Part shown: piece by piece, positions 42,321-54,073 of the stretch
How the letters are laid out: each line of letters begins with the position of its first letter
Position numbering within the stretch: position 1 is the first letter of the stretch
NCBI GenBank assembly: GCA_022453515.1
Contig: JAJNNY010000090.1
Location: 1 to 64,000, forward strand
Length of the DNA stretch: 64,000 nt
DNA from: Astrocystis sublimbata
Lineage: Eukaryota > Ascomycota > Sordariomycetes > Xylariales > Xylariaceae
Direction: 5' to 3'
Notes under the pieces: model-generated
Seen by the model: only the letters and a program-made list of their open reading frames with translations
The model's database searches: none
What the model was told of the DNA's origin: nothing
Position numbers and translations under genes: made by a program

Positions 42321-44589
42321 CTACTGGGAAGCATTTCCATTCCCGATGAAGTCTAAGCTCGGGCCATTCGCGAAGTTGTCAAAGAACCCTCGATTGCCAC
42401 TTTGCAATGTCCAATCCCCAAAATCCGCCGTGTCGCTGGACAAAGCGAATGAAAAAAAGTTCTGATCCTCGTTCTGTGTAGCTGTTCGTTCTATAGTGGT
42501 TTCTACCTGACTGCGCGACTCCTGCAAGGTACCATCGCCCCCTAACGGAGCCGGTTGGGGATGCAGGCCGAGCCAAGCCGAAGTCCTATCTGACGAGGCA
42601 GAGTTGCCAAGGATTTCGTCCGTTTCGGTCTCGACGGGCCTTGTTGCTTGCTCAAGCTGATTGCGGTGTTGAAGGCGGAGTCTGTCACGATGAGAAACTC
42701 TAACTAAGCCGAAGTACGCAATGGAAATCAGTACCACCTCTTTCCCGTTGCTATTCGTCGGAAGCATATCACCGAGAGAGGGAGTCTCGATCGTATAAGA
42801 CTTCCCAGCAGCAGCGTCGGCTTCGACCGCAAGTAGTTCATGAACCCAGTCTGTGCGTCTCTGAGACAGAGTGTCGGCGTTCCAATGCGCAGTATCTTCC
42901 ATGTACTCCAGCATTCGGCCGATCAAAGCGCGATCACTAAGGCGTTGATGAAACATGATGTTACCTGCGAATTGATGTGTGCCATCTTGGGCGTGGCTGT
43001 CTATGTGCGCTAGCAGTAAAGTAATCGCTGCCATGAGGCCGAGAAAATCGACCGACCTGCAGCAGAGGGTGATTTTGCTAGAGTTTCGAAGCGCGTTGAA
43101 TCTGTTGAGCACTTCTCGACTGGAGTTCACACAAGTATGCTTTGCGTGAGTGTGTTGGCTGCGGATGCTCGATTCAGCCGAGTCAGACTGTAAATGAAGC
43201 ATGAAAGGCAGGTATAGCTGGTTGAGAAGGTTGAAATGGTATATCTGCTCAACGACTCTGAGCGTTTCTTGGAACACGAGGTGTTCTTGTGTCGCGGCGA
43301 AGTCGGGAGTGAGCCACCACTTGCAGGGTAGACTATTCGCTACCTGTTTGAGCCGTTGGTCAATACTCCGTGTGACCTCGTAATCCAAACCGTTTAAAGC
43401 AACATCATTGCGCTCCAGAATCCGCGACGCAGCAGCAAAGTGTGCTCGGGACAGCTGACCTAAGGGGGTTTCCTTGGCTAGCGTCCTGCTGTCTGCTATT
43501 CCATAGTCGGGCGATCCTGGCGGCAGTCCAAGCATAAGACTCAAGAAGCGGTCAACGTAGACGATTCGAAACCACATGGTCCGATACTTGGTCGTTGGCG
43601 ATGGCGAATCTATACAGTTGAGTGGCGTATGATTGACTTCGCGATGAATGCCCATGATTTGAGCAATGTTGAGGGCTCGCCTGAAGGATAGCCAAGCGCG
43701 TTGAATATTGCCAAGATTTGCCTGGATTGTGCCCTCAATGATGACACACTCCAATCCTTCTACCGTCGCCAGGAGATCTTCGTTTTCTATTGAAAGAGAG
43801 CTCGCCGTCTCCGCCAGACGGCGCATCAAAGCGCCAGGCGGCAGTGAGAGACCGTCTAGGGACTTGAAGCGCTCTGGGTGTAGATATTGCATAAATTTGG
43901 CGAGCATCAGCACCGGGTGTGTGCCAGGCCCGGGCCGCCGAAGAAGCTTCTGCTTCAGATCATCGTAGTTGACTTGATCGTTCTCCTCTGGTGTCATTCG
44001 AAAATGATGGATAAGATGAACTGAGGTACAATTTCCGGCGCTCCAAATCGAGTCGATATCCCCTTGGCTAGGTAGGGCTTCGAATAGTGTCCGGGAAAAT
44101 TGAATGTACTTGTTTGGCCCCGGCGGAGCCAATGTATACGATCCTGCTAGAGATGGTTGCCCCTGGGGAAAACTTGGCTGTAGGTCTGTCTAGTGCTGGT
44201 AAGTATTCCCCCAATGGTTTGGAAGCAGAACAACAGCACATTATATTGGGCGCAGAGTTTTTTAGAGTACTTACGAGGTGCTTGTTCGCGGTGAACTCAT
44301 CCGAGAATACTGTGCCGGAGCCGTTTGACACAGACCGGACGAGGTCTTGCACGACTACTCCAAGGTTTGCCATTCGATCTCCTGACTGAGAAGCTCCGCC
44401 CTCGGATGGGGATGGCAAGTCGTCCTCGGAAAACTCTTGGCTCACACAGTTGGTCCCGCGACGGCGGCATCCGATGCATGCCGCACCGCTTGCCAGGCTG
44501 GATACGCATCGAATTTTGCGTCGCTTGCATTCCCAGCAACTGGATGTTCCCTTACGAAGCTTCCTCCGCCTGGCGATATTGTAATCCAT
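42321..44589 (-). CDS. Zn2Cys6 transcription factor with fungal-specific TF domain
   Basis: Nuclear binuclear-zinc-cluster regulator, the best candidate for the pathway-specific activator of the terpenoid genes. Exons (minus order) 44275-44589 and 42321-44162 give 718 residues; the intron GTAAGT...CCCCAG joins TANKHL to GQPSLAGSY. The zinc cluster is Cys18, 21, 28, 38, 41 and 48 (CWECKRRKIRC and CIGCRRRGTNC). The middle homology region, typical of fungal_trans proteins, includes LEALVEGLECVIIEG-like TVEGLECVIIEGTIQ, AWLSFRRALNIAQIMGIHR and WFRIVYVDRFLSLMLGLPPG. The C-terminal 90 residues are acidic and Ser/Gln-rich, probably an activation domain. Divergent from the MFS exporter across a 700-bp promoter. 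Confidence 0.92.
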
Positions 44590-45289
44590 GACTTATGGCA
44601 CGAGCTAAGAAGGAGGTTCGGCGGTACAAATGAAAGTTGCGGGCGACGATTCAATTGGAATGTTGATTTCGGATTCCGTCTGACTAGTATTGTGTCTGAT
44701 GTCAGCAAAGGCCCCCTGCGCCGGATAAAATGGTGGAGTGACGCCTCTCCGGCATTCGAGCGAATGAGATTGCTGTATATCTCCGCCGCGATTCTCGGCG
44801 GAAGAAAAAGACCCCTGTCCCATCCCTTGTTGTATTATACATCATCGGCGGCCGGGAAAAGTGGCGAACAGAGTTCGGAGGAACGCCTCTCTCACAGACG
44901 CACCGGAGGTCTACCAAAATGAGACAATATACGAACATTCTGCGCGGATCAAGATATTACAGTATCACATCGAGATTATTGATGACATTAGTCATTACCG
45001 ACACTGATCATCCTAGATTATATCATCTACTGTTGAGTGTTATCGAGCCCGACTTACCTAAGGCCATCGCAAATGAAACGCTACAATGTAGGCACGGTAG
45101 GCTAAAATAGTAAAATCCCATACTGCACCCAAATCCAGCCAGGCATTCTAGTCCCTAGTTTGTCGCTGTTTATGTCGCAGAGGTCAACTGAAACCATCGT
45201 CCAGTCGCATTGTGTAAATCACCGGTTGCTACATCTCTTAGCCTACGCAATCAAGTCACATTCATCGCTTGTAGTTCGGATAAGAAATC
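44590..45289. promoter_or_regulatory. Bidirectional promoter, Zn2Cys6 regulator and MFS exporter
   Basis: 700 bp between divergent start codons. It contains a perfect TCCGCCG-N7-CGGCGGA inverted repeat (44782-44802) about 190 bp upstream of the regulator ATG. Several further CGG triplets lie nearby. Confidence 0.5.
44782..44802. promoter_or_regulatory. Perfect 7-bp inverted repeat, candidate Zn2Cys6 operator
   Basis: TCCGCCG, seven-base spacer CGATTCT, then CGGCGGA. CCG/CGG half-sites in inverted arrangement are the known target form of Zn2Cys6 dimers, and such a regulator is encoded next to it. Binding is inferred. Confidence 0.5.
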
Positions 45290-47297
45290 ATGGAGAAACC
45301 AACAGAGTTCCACGAGCTGTCTGGTGCTAATCAGACTCCTATGGGGACCTCTGCTAATAGCATGGACGAGAAGGGCCAGATAGTAGCTGAAGATCCAACA
45401 CCACCTACCGAGTCGGAATATCCCCAGGGCTTCAAGCTTGCGATGATAGTCGTCGCACTTGTACTTAGCCTGTTCCTTATCTCAATCGACCTTGTGAGTA
45501 ATTCTCTGACACGTCGCTGTCATATACACATTCTGACTCTTGGGCACTAGACAATTGTCTCGACAGCCATTCCTAGGATCACGGACGAGTTCAAATCACT
45601 GCTTGACGTTGCTTGGTATGGGTCGGCTTTCTTCCTTACAATCGGAAGCTTTCAGTCAACATGGGGAAAGGCCTACAAGTACTTCCCCCTGAAGCCCACC
45701 TTCCTGCTATCCATCTTCCTGTTCGAACTCGGTAGCCTGATATGTGCCGTCGCTCCCAACTCACCCGCTTTGGTATGTAGACTCTATTATCACCTTGCAT
45801 GCTGGCGACTAATACGAAATTTCAGATTGTTGGTCGTGCCATCGCCGGCGTCGGAGCAGCTGGTGTTAGTGGAGGAACCTACACAATCATTGCCTTCTCA
45901 GCACCGCCCAAAAGTCGCCCGGCCTATACTGGTTTGTTGGGTGCTACATATGGAATCGCGTCTGTAGTTGGTCCGCTTGTTGGGGGTGTTCTCACAGACC
46001 GCGTGACCTGGCGATGGTAAGCTTCAACTCCGGCCCTCATCTAGATATGTGCGCAATGCTGATGTTTTTTGGAAAGGTGCTTCTACCTGAATTTGCCAAT
46101 TGGTGGGTTCTCGGCGTTGATCATCTTACTCTTCTTTCAGACACCTCCAGCAGCCCAACCTGCCAAAGCAACCCTGAAGGAGAAGATATTGCAAATGGAC
46201 CCTTTGGGCACTACACTGTGCTTAGGCGCCATTATCTCCTACCTACTCGCACTGCAATACGGCGGAGCAACCTATTCCTGGAACTCCAGCGTTGTCGTTG
46301 GCCTACTAGTCGGCTTCGTTGTTATCTCAGCTGTCTTCGTAGGGTTTGAGATCTGGCAAGGAGAAAGATCAATGCTAGTCCCTCGTATCCTAAATAGGCA
46401 TGTCATTGGAGTCGGCGCTGCCTTCCAATTCTTCTTTGCCGGCTCATACTACACTGTGGTTAGTCAAAATCCTGAACCTCGTCCATGAGAAACTTGGTCG
46501 AATAGTCTTCGCTGACGGCTTCGATGCTTACCTAGTTGTATTACCTTCCAATCTACTTCCAGAGTATACACAATGTGAGCCCGACTCAGTCAGGAGTTCG
46601 CAATCTACCTTTGATTCTTTCTCTGAGCTTATTCACATTGCTCTCTGGAGGCTTCATCACGAAGACTGGCATCGCAACTCCTCTCCAGGTTGCAGGTGCC
46701 CTCATTGCGACTGCAGGCTGTGGCACTCTCTACACCTTGAGCATAGATACATCGACAGGTCAATGGATTGGATATCAGTTACTAGCCGGTATAGGCGTAA
46801 GTCTTTCTCGGGTGTTCGCTCCTTTGAAGTGCTCGATACTCATCTCTTTGACTACTGCAGTGGGGAATTGGTTTTCAAGTCCCGATTATCATGGCACAAT
46901 CATGTGTTGAGCCCCAAGACATCGCGGCAGCTACGGCCACGATTCTTTGTAAGTTTCCCCCAACATAGCATCGCGTGAACTATTACCCTTACTGACATTA
47001 AATCAACAAGTCTTTCAAACATTGGGAGGAGCCTTCTTGGTAGCGGCAGCTCAAGCCGCTTTCGTCAACAAAATCCTCAACATTGTGCCAAGGACCGCGC
47101 CGAATGTTGATCCGCACCAGGTTATTGGCGTTGGTGCTACTGAAATCAGGTCCACCTTCCCCGCGGATCAAATTTCTGGCATTATTCTCGCATACATGGA
47201 CGGTATCACAATAGCCCTGACTATCGCATTGGCTACCGTGGCATTTTCCGTCCTTCTTAGCGTCCTGAGCCCTTGGAAGCGACTTAAGTCAGCGTAG
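45290..47297 (+). CDS. MFS exporter, 14-TM drug/toxin efflux (DHA2) family
   Basis: Proton-antiport efflux pump of the family that includes fungal toxin exporters of secondary-metabolite clusters. Exons 45290-45493, 45551-45772, 45826-46016, 46077-46458, 46536-46796, 46861-46948 and 47011-47297 give 544 residues. A 55-residue cytosolic N-terminus precedes [20 protein letters not shown]. Family motifs are [34 protein letters not shown], and the antiporter motif [19 protein letters not shown], then [13 protein letters not shown]. The later half has [15 protein letters not shown] and [10 protein letters not shown]. The end PWKRLKSA is cytosolic. Its place beside the cluster regulator suggests self-protection by export of the terpenoid. 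Confidence 0.9.
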
Positions 47298-48344
47298 TCA
47301 TGCGAACTCAATTAAGTCCAGCTGTCATGAGAACTCCTCAGTTTTCATAGACTGGCAATCAATGGTTCTCATTCTCCCTTCGACAATCACAGGCATACAT
47401 TAGGGTTTTTCCTAGCTGGATTCCTACCATTCTTTCTATCCGCCCTCACCTGCGACACTGGGGTTGATACAACCGTAATAGACTGATCTAGATTGGCCTG
47501 GGGTCTTTTGTATCTCTCTAGTGCGTCACTTAGAAGATGTTACTGCCATCTAAATTTGGGAGAGTGGCACTTAGCAGTAATTATTCACCAATATCCCATG
47601 TCATCTCAATGCAATATTGAACACTCGGTAAGAAGGCCTCTATTGACCCATCGTGGCGGTGCCGTCCATTTGCTGCTCCCCCGCTGGGCCTCCGTTTTAT
47701 TAGTGGCGTCCGTGTCATATTTAAGTAAAAGGAATTGTCGAGCGCCAAGATTAAACTGCTCCTCCTCCTCCTGCCCCGAACCGTACCGTCTTCACTCAGG
47801 CCATTCGTTTTCCATCCCCTTTTCCGGGATACCCTAGACCTCCTAGCTGATGTGAGACGTTAAGACTCCTTAGTCTATTTTTTCAGCTTTAGCTTGAATA
47901 TTCAATAGACTCATATACGGAGTACTAGTCGACCCACTTGTGGTGACCCTACCGTTCGCCAAGATGTTCGACTTCCTGAGGCGGTCTAGGTCTTATACGG
48001 CGTATTATGTTATATCAATCTGGAAGGACGGCCGAGGATGATGTTTCCACTGGTGTCAGCCCTGACAGGGCAGCTAATGCAGACGCGACATGATAGGGCT
48101 GTGCCGCTGTGCTAATTACAGACCGCCAAGCTTGAGCTGAGCAAACGCCAAGTATACTATAAGCCCCCAGCCCCGTATGGTAGCGAATCACTCCATGCTA
48201 GGACTTTCTCTAATTACCACGACTCGAATGCATAAATAAACTGGTATTTCCAATAGATCGTAGCAATCAACTTTTCAGCAGCAACAAACAGACAAACCAA
48301 CGAATTCCCTTCTTTCACATCCAACTAATTACGAGTTGCCCAAT
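47298..48344. other. Intergenic region upstream of the small secreted protein gene
   Basis: 1047 bp with no supported gene. The last 100 bases carry a CATAAATAAA element and a CAACAAACAGACAAACC leader, consistent with an active promoter. Confidence 0.4.
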
Positions 48345-48689
48345 ATGCGCGCCACAACCCTATCTCTCCTCGTTGCCGCCGGCCTGGTATCAGCACAGGA
48401 TTACCTCGTGACTATTGTCGTCGAGACGGCAACAGGCAAGTCATGCGCGCCTTACAAGAACACCACGCTTGTCATCGACCAATCGACGCCATACTACAAC
48501 ACCAACGGGGATTTGGATCGTGTTGTCGGCTTATCACTTGAGGGCGAAAATGAATCACTTTGCATCCCTTACAATGCGGATAACAGCTTCACTTTCGACA
48601 CAAGCTCCGACTATTATTTCGGCTTCGGCTCCTCCATACATGTTTCCACCCCGACCAAGGTCGATTATATCCAATGTGGTCTCGAGTAG
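48345..48689 (+). CDS. Small secreted protein, three cysteines
   Basis: Unrecognised. Single exon, 114 residues, starting at the ATG 48345, which begins a clear signal peptide (MRATTLSLLVAAGLVSAQ, cleavage likely near Ala17-Gln18). The mature ~96-residue chain is acidic, rich in Thr, Ser, Asp and Tyr. Cysteines are at 34, 73 and 111, with repeated surroundings SCAPYKN and LCIPYNA. Two N-glycosylation sequons (NTT 39, NES 69) are present. The odd cysteine count leaves one unpaired or allows a dimer. Size and secretion fit an effector-like or cell-surface protein. A clean leader sequence upstream supports expression. Function not inferred. Confidence 0.65.
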   Translation: MRATTLSLLVAAGLVSAQDYLVTIVVETATGKSCAPYKNTTLVIDQSTPYYNTNGDLDRVVGLSLEGENESLCIPYNADNSFTFDTSSDYYFGFGSSIHVSTPTKVDYIQCGLE

Positions 48690-50435
48690 ACTACGGGAAC
48701 GGATCGAGCGATATCTGAAGATGTTGCACTCAGATAGAGCCATAGAGCGGCTCAACACCAAAACTACCCCTGTTAACGCACCCTGGTCTATCTGCGCGAC
48801 GGCTGTTAGGGGCCCTGTCTAAGCCTTTGTCTTACTCACAGTGACTTCTTGCGGAACCACATCTTACACCTTCAAAACCTCTGTATATATAACTTTACTT
48901 AATAAAGCACTTTGACCTCACTTTGCATGGTCTTTCATACGCGCAGATGGGCTATCGGCGTACTGCAGCGCGAGAGGAGAGACATTGTCTATTCAATTGA
49001 TTTAGTCTCATTTCTATCAGGCTTTTCTCGGACTTCTCATGTGAAGGTCACCCCACGACAGTCAGAAATAGTACAGGATATCTAGTTTCACGAACTTCTC
49101 TATAGACATATTGGTGTTAAAAACTCAATTAGGGATATCATTCGATATCACAGTTCTCTTTACCTTGACTAAATCGTAATTAGCTGTTACATCATTAGGC
49201 TTAATCAGTAAATATTGTCCAGATTTCGTGGTGAGTGTTTCCGCCCAGTTGGGCTGCCTTGGTATGAGAGATTCCATTTTCGGATGCCAGAGCCTCCAGT
49301 CCTGAATGAAGGCTTCCATGCCACAACTTCAACAATTGTATGCAACATTAAGACCTGGGAATACACTGTGTCACAAACTCCGCTAGAAATAGCTTCAATG
49401 ATGTCAGAATGGGGGTGGTTGCACCCCACACCTCTAGGATACATGTATATAGGCTTTCCCCCGTGGTCCTTGGGACCACCACGCCTTTGCTTCTACAACT
49501 TATCCTTGAATTCAACACTTACCTGTATCACACCGTTCCACTAGTTGTGACAAATGAAGGCTCACAGATGACTATCGGATAATCCTGTCAGCTGCAGGGA
49601 AATGCAACGGTTAAATCAACAGTGAATTCGGGTCTGTTCCCCACACCCCAGGTCCCCGTGATTCGCAGCATCTAAGCTGATGTCTGGGTGGGTGCTGACA
49701 GCCTGCTGGTTAACATCCCTGTCCGAGAACGTGATATATGCAGTAAGACTTATCGTTCGTCTCGTTATCATTGACTTGCGATGCTCGTTACGATCTTTGA
49801 AAAGGCTACACACAATTCACCTACCTGCCGCTCACCGCTTGCCGCTGTTCGCCGCAGTCCTGCATTATCCCAGTAATACGGAGGTGTTCTTCATCGACAA
49901 CGTGAGCAACCTGTCGGCCAAGGCTTTCTCGGAGCTGACAAAATAGTAGGCTTGGCCCAATGGGTTGATGTACATACCAAGGCTGTGGTATAGCTTGCGG
50001 CTCAATCGAGTGAGGTCCATAGCCAGGCAGCCGTGATATCTCTCGGCGCAAAGATATCACGGCGCAAAAGAACAATTACTTGGCGTTGGGATGACCACCA
50101 TTATCACGTAACTAACCTTGGTTGGAAACATTGGTAAGAAGCTTGAGCTGCTAGCATAATGGATCGGGATTGTTTTCGGTGTTGTCAGAAGATGTTCGTC
50201 TGCAGCTGAACAACGTCGTACTATTAAGTATCACCCGGCTAGGGTACTCTGACCCTGTGTAAGATTTCAAGCTACTCTTTAAGTCCTTATTACATGATAC
50301 CATCATTGTAGGTAGCCTGAAATTTCCAATACTCAAGTATATATAGTACCTGTGCGGTGAGTTCGCTTGGGGTATGACTTGGCGCTCGATAATCGAGCGA
50401 ACCGAACAAGAGCGAGAAAGTCAAACCATAAGAAC
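48690..50435. other. Intergenic region with hairpin upstream of second regulator
   Basis: 1.75 kb. Open frames at 49125-49544 and 49616-50075 show no protein-like features. The only structured element seen is the inverted repeat at 50031-50064. Confidence 0.45.
50031..50064. repeat. Perfect 12-bp inverted repeat with 10-nt loop
   Basis: GCCGTGATATCT, spacer CTCGGCGCAA, AGATATCACGGC. It lies about 370 bp upstream of the second Zn2Cys6 regulator start, so it may be a hairpin or a dimeric protein site. Confidence 0.85.
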
Positions 50436-51873
50436 ATGTATGGGACGTGGAATCTCAAGTCCAAGAGACAAAGTGCAACATTGTTTCGGGACCGCCCTGT
50501 CGCACCCCGAGCATGCAATAGTTGTCGAAGCAAAAAGGTAAGTGAACACACATTGTTGTTATCATGCTTGAGTACTTATACACAAGACTCTTATTGGACT
50601 ACTTGCTGATGCTTAGAGATGTTTTAATCGTCAGATCAAATGCAGCGGACAGCTCTCTGGATGTTCGCGGTGTCAGAAGTTGGCGCTGGAGTGCGTCTAC
50701 AGCGTTCACAAGGAGATATCCCAACGCAGGAAGAGCGAATCGGCCCCGGGTACAGGATCAAAGTTAAGAGTGCAGTCGAAAATGAGTGGCCAAGATTGTC
50801 ACGGGCAGGGAAGCCCCTTATCCCCAAAGCCCTGTGCTTCCAACACTGAAGAGAAAGGCATTGAATCTTCACCCATATCACTTGATCTTTACGGAAACGG
50901 TATTATGGATATGTCTGGCACTGGCACATCATTAGAAGACACTCACTCATATCACGACATGGACCTATCGACGCAACCCAACGCATACTGGGTTGACGTT
51001 TCAGAGAGGCTTAACGTCTTTACACCATCTGATGCTATTTTATACCAGGATACGGATCTCTTTGATAGGGAGAGTCTATCTCCCAAGCTCGATCAAAGTG
51101 CTGTCTATGACCCCCTTCGCGACTTTTTCGATCAGCCTAGCACAGTAATACAGGACTTCCCCACGATATCACCCCCCACCTCACAGATGCAGTCTTCGGT
51201 GAAGGACACGCGTATTTGCTCTCTTACCTCCGGTCAAAGCCCTCTGAACCTTCTCAATTCTCAGACTAGGGAGTACATCGACAGCGACACTATACACCAT
51301 GAGCATGTCATTGGGGTCCCTAATATGAGCAACTCGGACTTGCCAAACTCCTTCGGATCGAAAGATATGAACCAAAAAGACTGCCCATGTCTAGACACAG
51401 TCCTCATCCTCACCAAAAACCTAGAGCCCGAGATAAACCCCAACAAGGTCTTAGCCAAGCACGAGTTAGGCGCTGCATTAGACAGGCACAAGAGGGCGGT
51501 GCGTCACGGGGAGTCTTTGGTCAGATGTCGCACATGTTCCAAGCTTCCTAGGAGCAGATCCGTGCTGGAGCTCTTAGTCGACCGGCTGCTGTTGTTCTGC
51601 GAGAAGATCATCGTGTCATACCTCACTGGCGACGCATGTCAAGGCGAGAGAAACTCTGTCTTAGAAGGCTTCAACATCGACGCCAATATGGAGGTCGACT
51701 TACTCCTTGGAAGTCTCACTGCCCTTCAGCTCCAGTCTTTGATGTCTTTCTTCGAGCAAGTTAAGGGTGTCGAGGGGCTTGTTGGGCCTGAAGTCGACGC
51801 ATCGGAGTCTAGGATGCAGACGATGCGTCAGCTGCTGGAATTGCGCTGGCCGAATAGGGTTCTCAAGGACTAG
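50436..51873 (+). CDS. Zn2Cys6 transcription factor, AflR-like
   Basis: Second nuclear Zn2Cys6 regulator near the terpenoid genes. Exons 50436-50537 and 50635-51873 give 446 residues; the intron splits the zinc cluster between RSKK and IKCSGQ, a position common in this class. Cysteines are 27, 30, 37, 44, 47 and 54 (RACNSCRSKK, CSGQLSGCSRCQ, ALEC). It lacks the large fungal_trans domain. The C-terminal part instead has CPCLDTVLILTKNLEPE, LGAALDRHKRAVRHGESLV, a CRTC pair and LELLVDRLLLFCEKIIVSYL, which resembles the AflR-type regulators of polyketide and other metabolite clusters. The middle is Ser/Asp-rich and probably disordered. Start chosen as first in-frame ATG before the zinc cluster. 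Confidence 0.87.
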
Positions 51874-52631
51874 CTGGCATCCTTAATGACCCGCCATACG
51901 TTTCCTTTAATGCACGTTCTTGTCTCAGCTTGAATACCTCTACCAGTTCGCACTGCTGGAATTTCAGTCAATGACTTTCGCCATTGCACAAGGAGAGAAA
52001 GCCTCCTCTTGCTATTTAGGGCTAGAAGACGAGTATATAATATACCCTGCAAGCCCCGGTTCGAAGGTCATTCCGTGCCGAGCCGCAACAGAACTAAAAC
52101 AGTACCAAATGGCAGAGACCGCCAATATCAGGTATCAAGGTAGCAGCAACCTCACGACGACCCAGGGGCTACCGGGGTTAACTGCACGATAAATCGTCTA
52201 TATAAGGACCGGGCGACTCTGGGGGGAGCCTAGGAATCAATAGAATTGACACCTTACCCCTATTATCCTACTCGACTACTCGACTACTTCTAGATTCTAC
52301 ACTCTGGTGCAAAAGACCACGACAGCCGGTTAAAATTTAGGTGATTCACCGCATGGGCACGTTGGAGCGATAGAAAGCGTGCTTGCTGCCCAAGTAATTA
52401 CAGCCCCTTTTCGACAATTGCCAAGACCCGTTGCCAATGGCGTATTGGATATTTGAGCCTTTTTGAATATACCCGCTGCAATACGGCGCTTCCGTCTAGG
52501 GATATCACTTTGCCCTGATTTTGAACACCTTGCATCGCTCTGTTGTATTGCTTATAGACGAGTATAGAGACACAGGTAGTTATGTATGAAGCAATTACTC
52601 AGCAACGGCTGATCTGGTCCTTATGCAACAC
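51874..52631. other. Intergenic region between convergent genes
   Basis: 758 bp. A 90-codon open frame (51920-52192) directly after the regulator has a short helix-like start but no recognisable family. I do not call it a gene. Confidence 0.4.
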
Positions 52632-54073
52632 CTAAAAGTACCATTCCTCAGACCCTCCAGGTAGTTTCACCGTCACCCATGCATGCATTCGTCCAGTCCA
52701 AGGAAAGCTCGCCCGCGCCGTCCCATTCTCGTAGTGCGTGATATTAGCCTGGTCATCCCCAATACTCAAGCCAGTCAATCGCGGCAGAACCTCAACCACG
52801 ATATCCGCGGCCCTGTCTATAGCCTCTAATCCCTCCAGGCAAATTCGCCGTGCAGCCTCCATGTCGTCAGGCCCGCTGTCCGATTTGGTGCAAAACGAGC
52901 GTGGTGGCTTGTCCCAGCCGACACCCAGATACTCGGCGGACGGGAGGTCGAGTTGTGTCAGATTCTGCGCCGAGGTGAGGATTTGAACGATTTCCTGAAG
53001 AGTGTAAGTAAGTATTGCCGCTATACACATTAGTAACTGGACTTAACTCACCCTCAGCTCGGTACTATCCGATGGCCATGGCCAGATTAGCTCGCCTCCC
53101 AACCCCAAGCTTGTGAGGCCCGGCATATATGAAACCACCTCTGATTAACGAGAAAGTTAGCTGACTAGCCCGCCCCCCTTCTAGCTTGGAAATGTGTAAT
53201 CCGCTTACCATGGAGTATAGTATGATCCCACCCCCACCCAACAGATAGCCCAAGTCTAGTTAGCTCGGGAGCAGCCACAGTTGCCCTTACGAGAAGGGAT
53301 TCCCAGTCTTTAGTCTCAATTAGGTCGCCGTACTCTTCCTGATATTCGAGCTTTGTCATATTCGGGCAAGCATGCACAAGAAAGTGCGCCGGCCCGTTCG
53401 TTTCTAACGTCTTCACAGTCGGAAGAAGGAGTCCGCGCTCGGCGAAGTGCTCCTCAAAGTCACGGAAACACGGTGATATTTGAATATTCCATTTCAGGGT
53501 TTCCAGGCTGGTCATGTTGCCTAGTACGTCAGTGAAGAAGCCCAGCAACTCCTTCGAAGCGCGCGAGGGCTCCAGCATCTTGTTGACGGAATTTGAGTAT
53601 TGGCTGTTGTGCAACCGGACTTGGATCTTGAACGTCTTGACGTGTGCAAGCGCCGCTGGGCAGCGGCTGATTTCCCGCAAGCGCAACAGGGCATTTGGCC
53701 AGCCAGGGCGGCTGACTCCCGATCTATAGTTGTCGATCTCCAGGTAGTCGAACAGATCAGACGGTATCTCGAGTCCCTTTTCCACTGCGAGCGCTGCCGA
53801 TGACGGTGCCCCTTCGCTACTATTAGTGTTAACAACCGTCGTATTTTGGGATGCTAAGGAGCAGAGGTATTTCTCGACGTCGGGTAGTTGTTCCAGCTTC
53901 CCCTGGTTCTCCACGACCCACGGGTGTCGCGCATCGAGGATGACCTGCGGCACGCGCGACTGCCGTAATGGATTTTCGAGAAAAGCCTGGGCTCGTTCTT
54001 TCCACTCCCATAGTGCCGTTCGCCATGCCCAGGAGAATGCAGGGAAAAGCATCAAGAGAATAATTGGCTTCAT
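52632..54073 (-). CDS. Secreted protein with leucine-rich-repeat-like segments
   Basis: Unrecognised family, 438 residues from exons (minus order) 53209-54073, 53052-53140 and 52632-52994, all in phase. A signal peptide MKPIILLMLFPAFSWA is evident. Segments such as LETLKWNIQISP, VKTLETNGPAHFLVHACPN, MTKLEYQEEYGDL, LTRLGLSVGWG, LTSLGLGGELIWPWP and NLTQLDLPSAEYLG recur at 20-40 residue spacing, the look of an irregular leucine-rich repeat solenoid as found in F-box-type fungal proteins, but with no F-box. The start is fixed by the signal peptide. Role unknown; secretion suggests an extracellular binding function. Confidence 0.7.

Noticed and set aside
51920..52192. 90-codon frame after the second regulator
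   Set aside because: No family resemblance; could be a remnant, but nothing supports coding.
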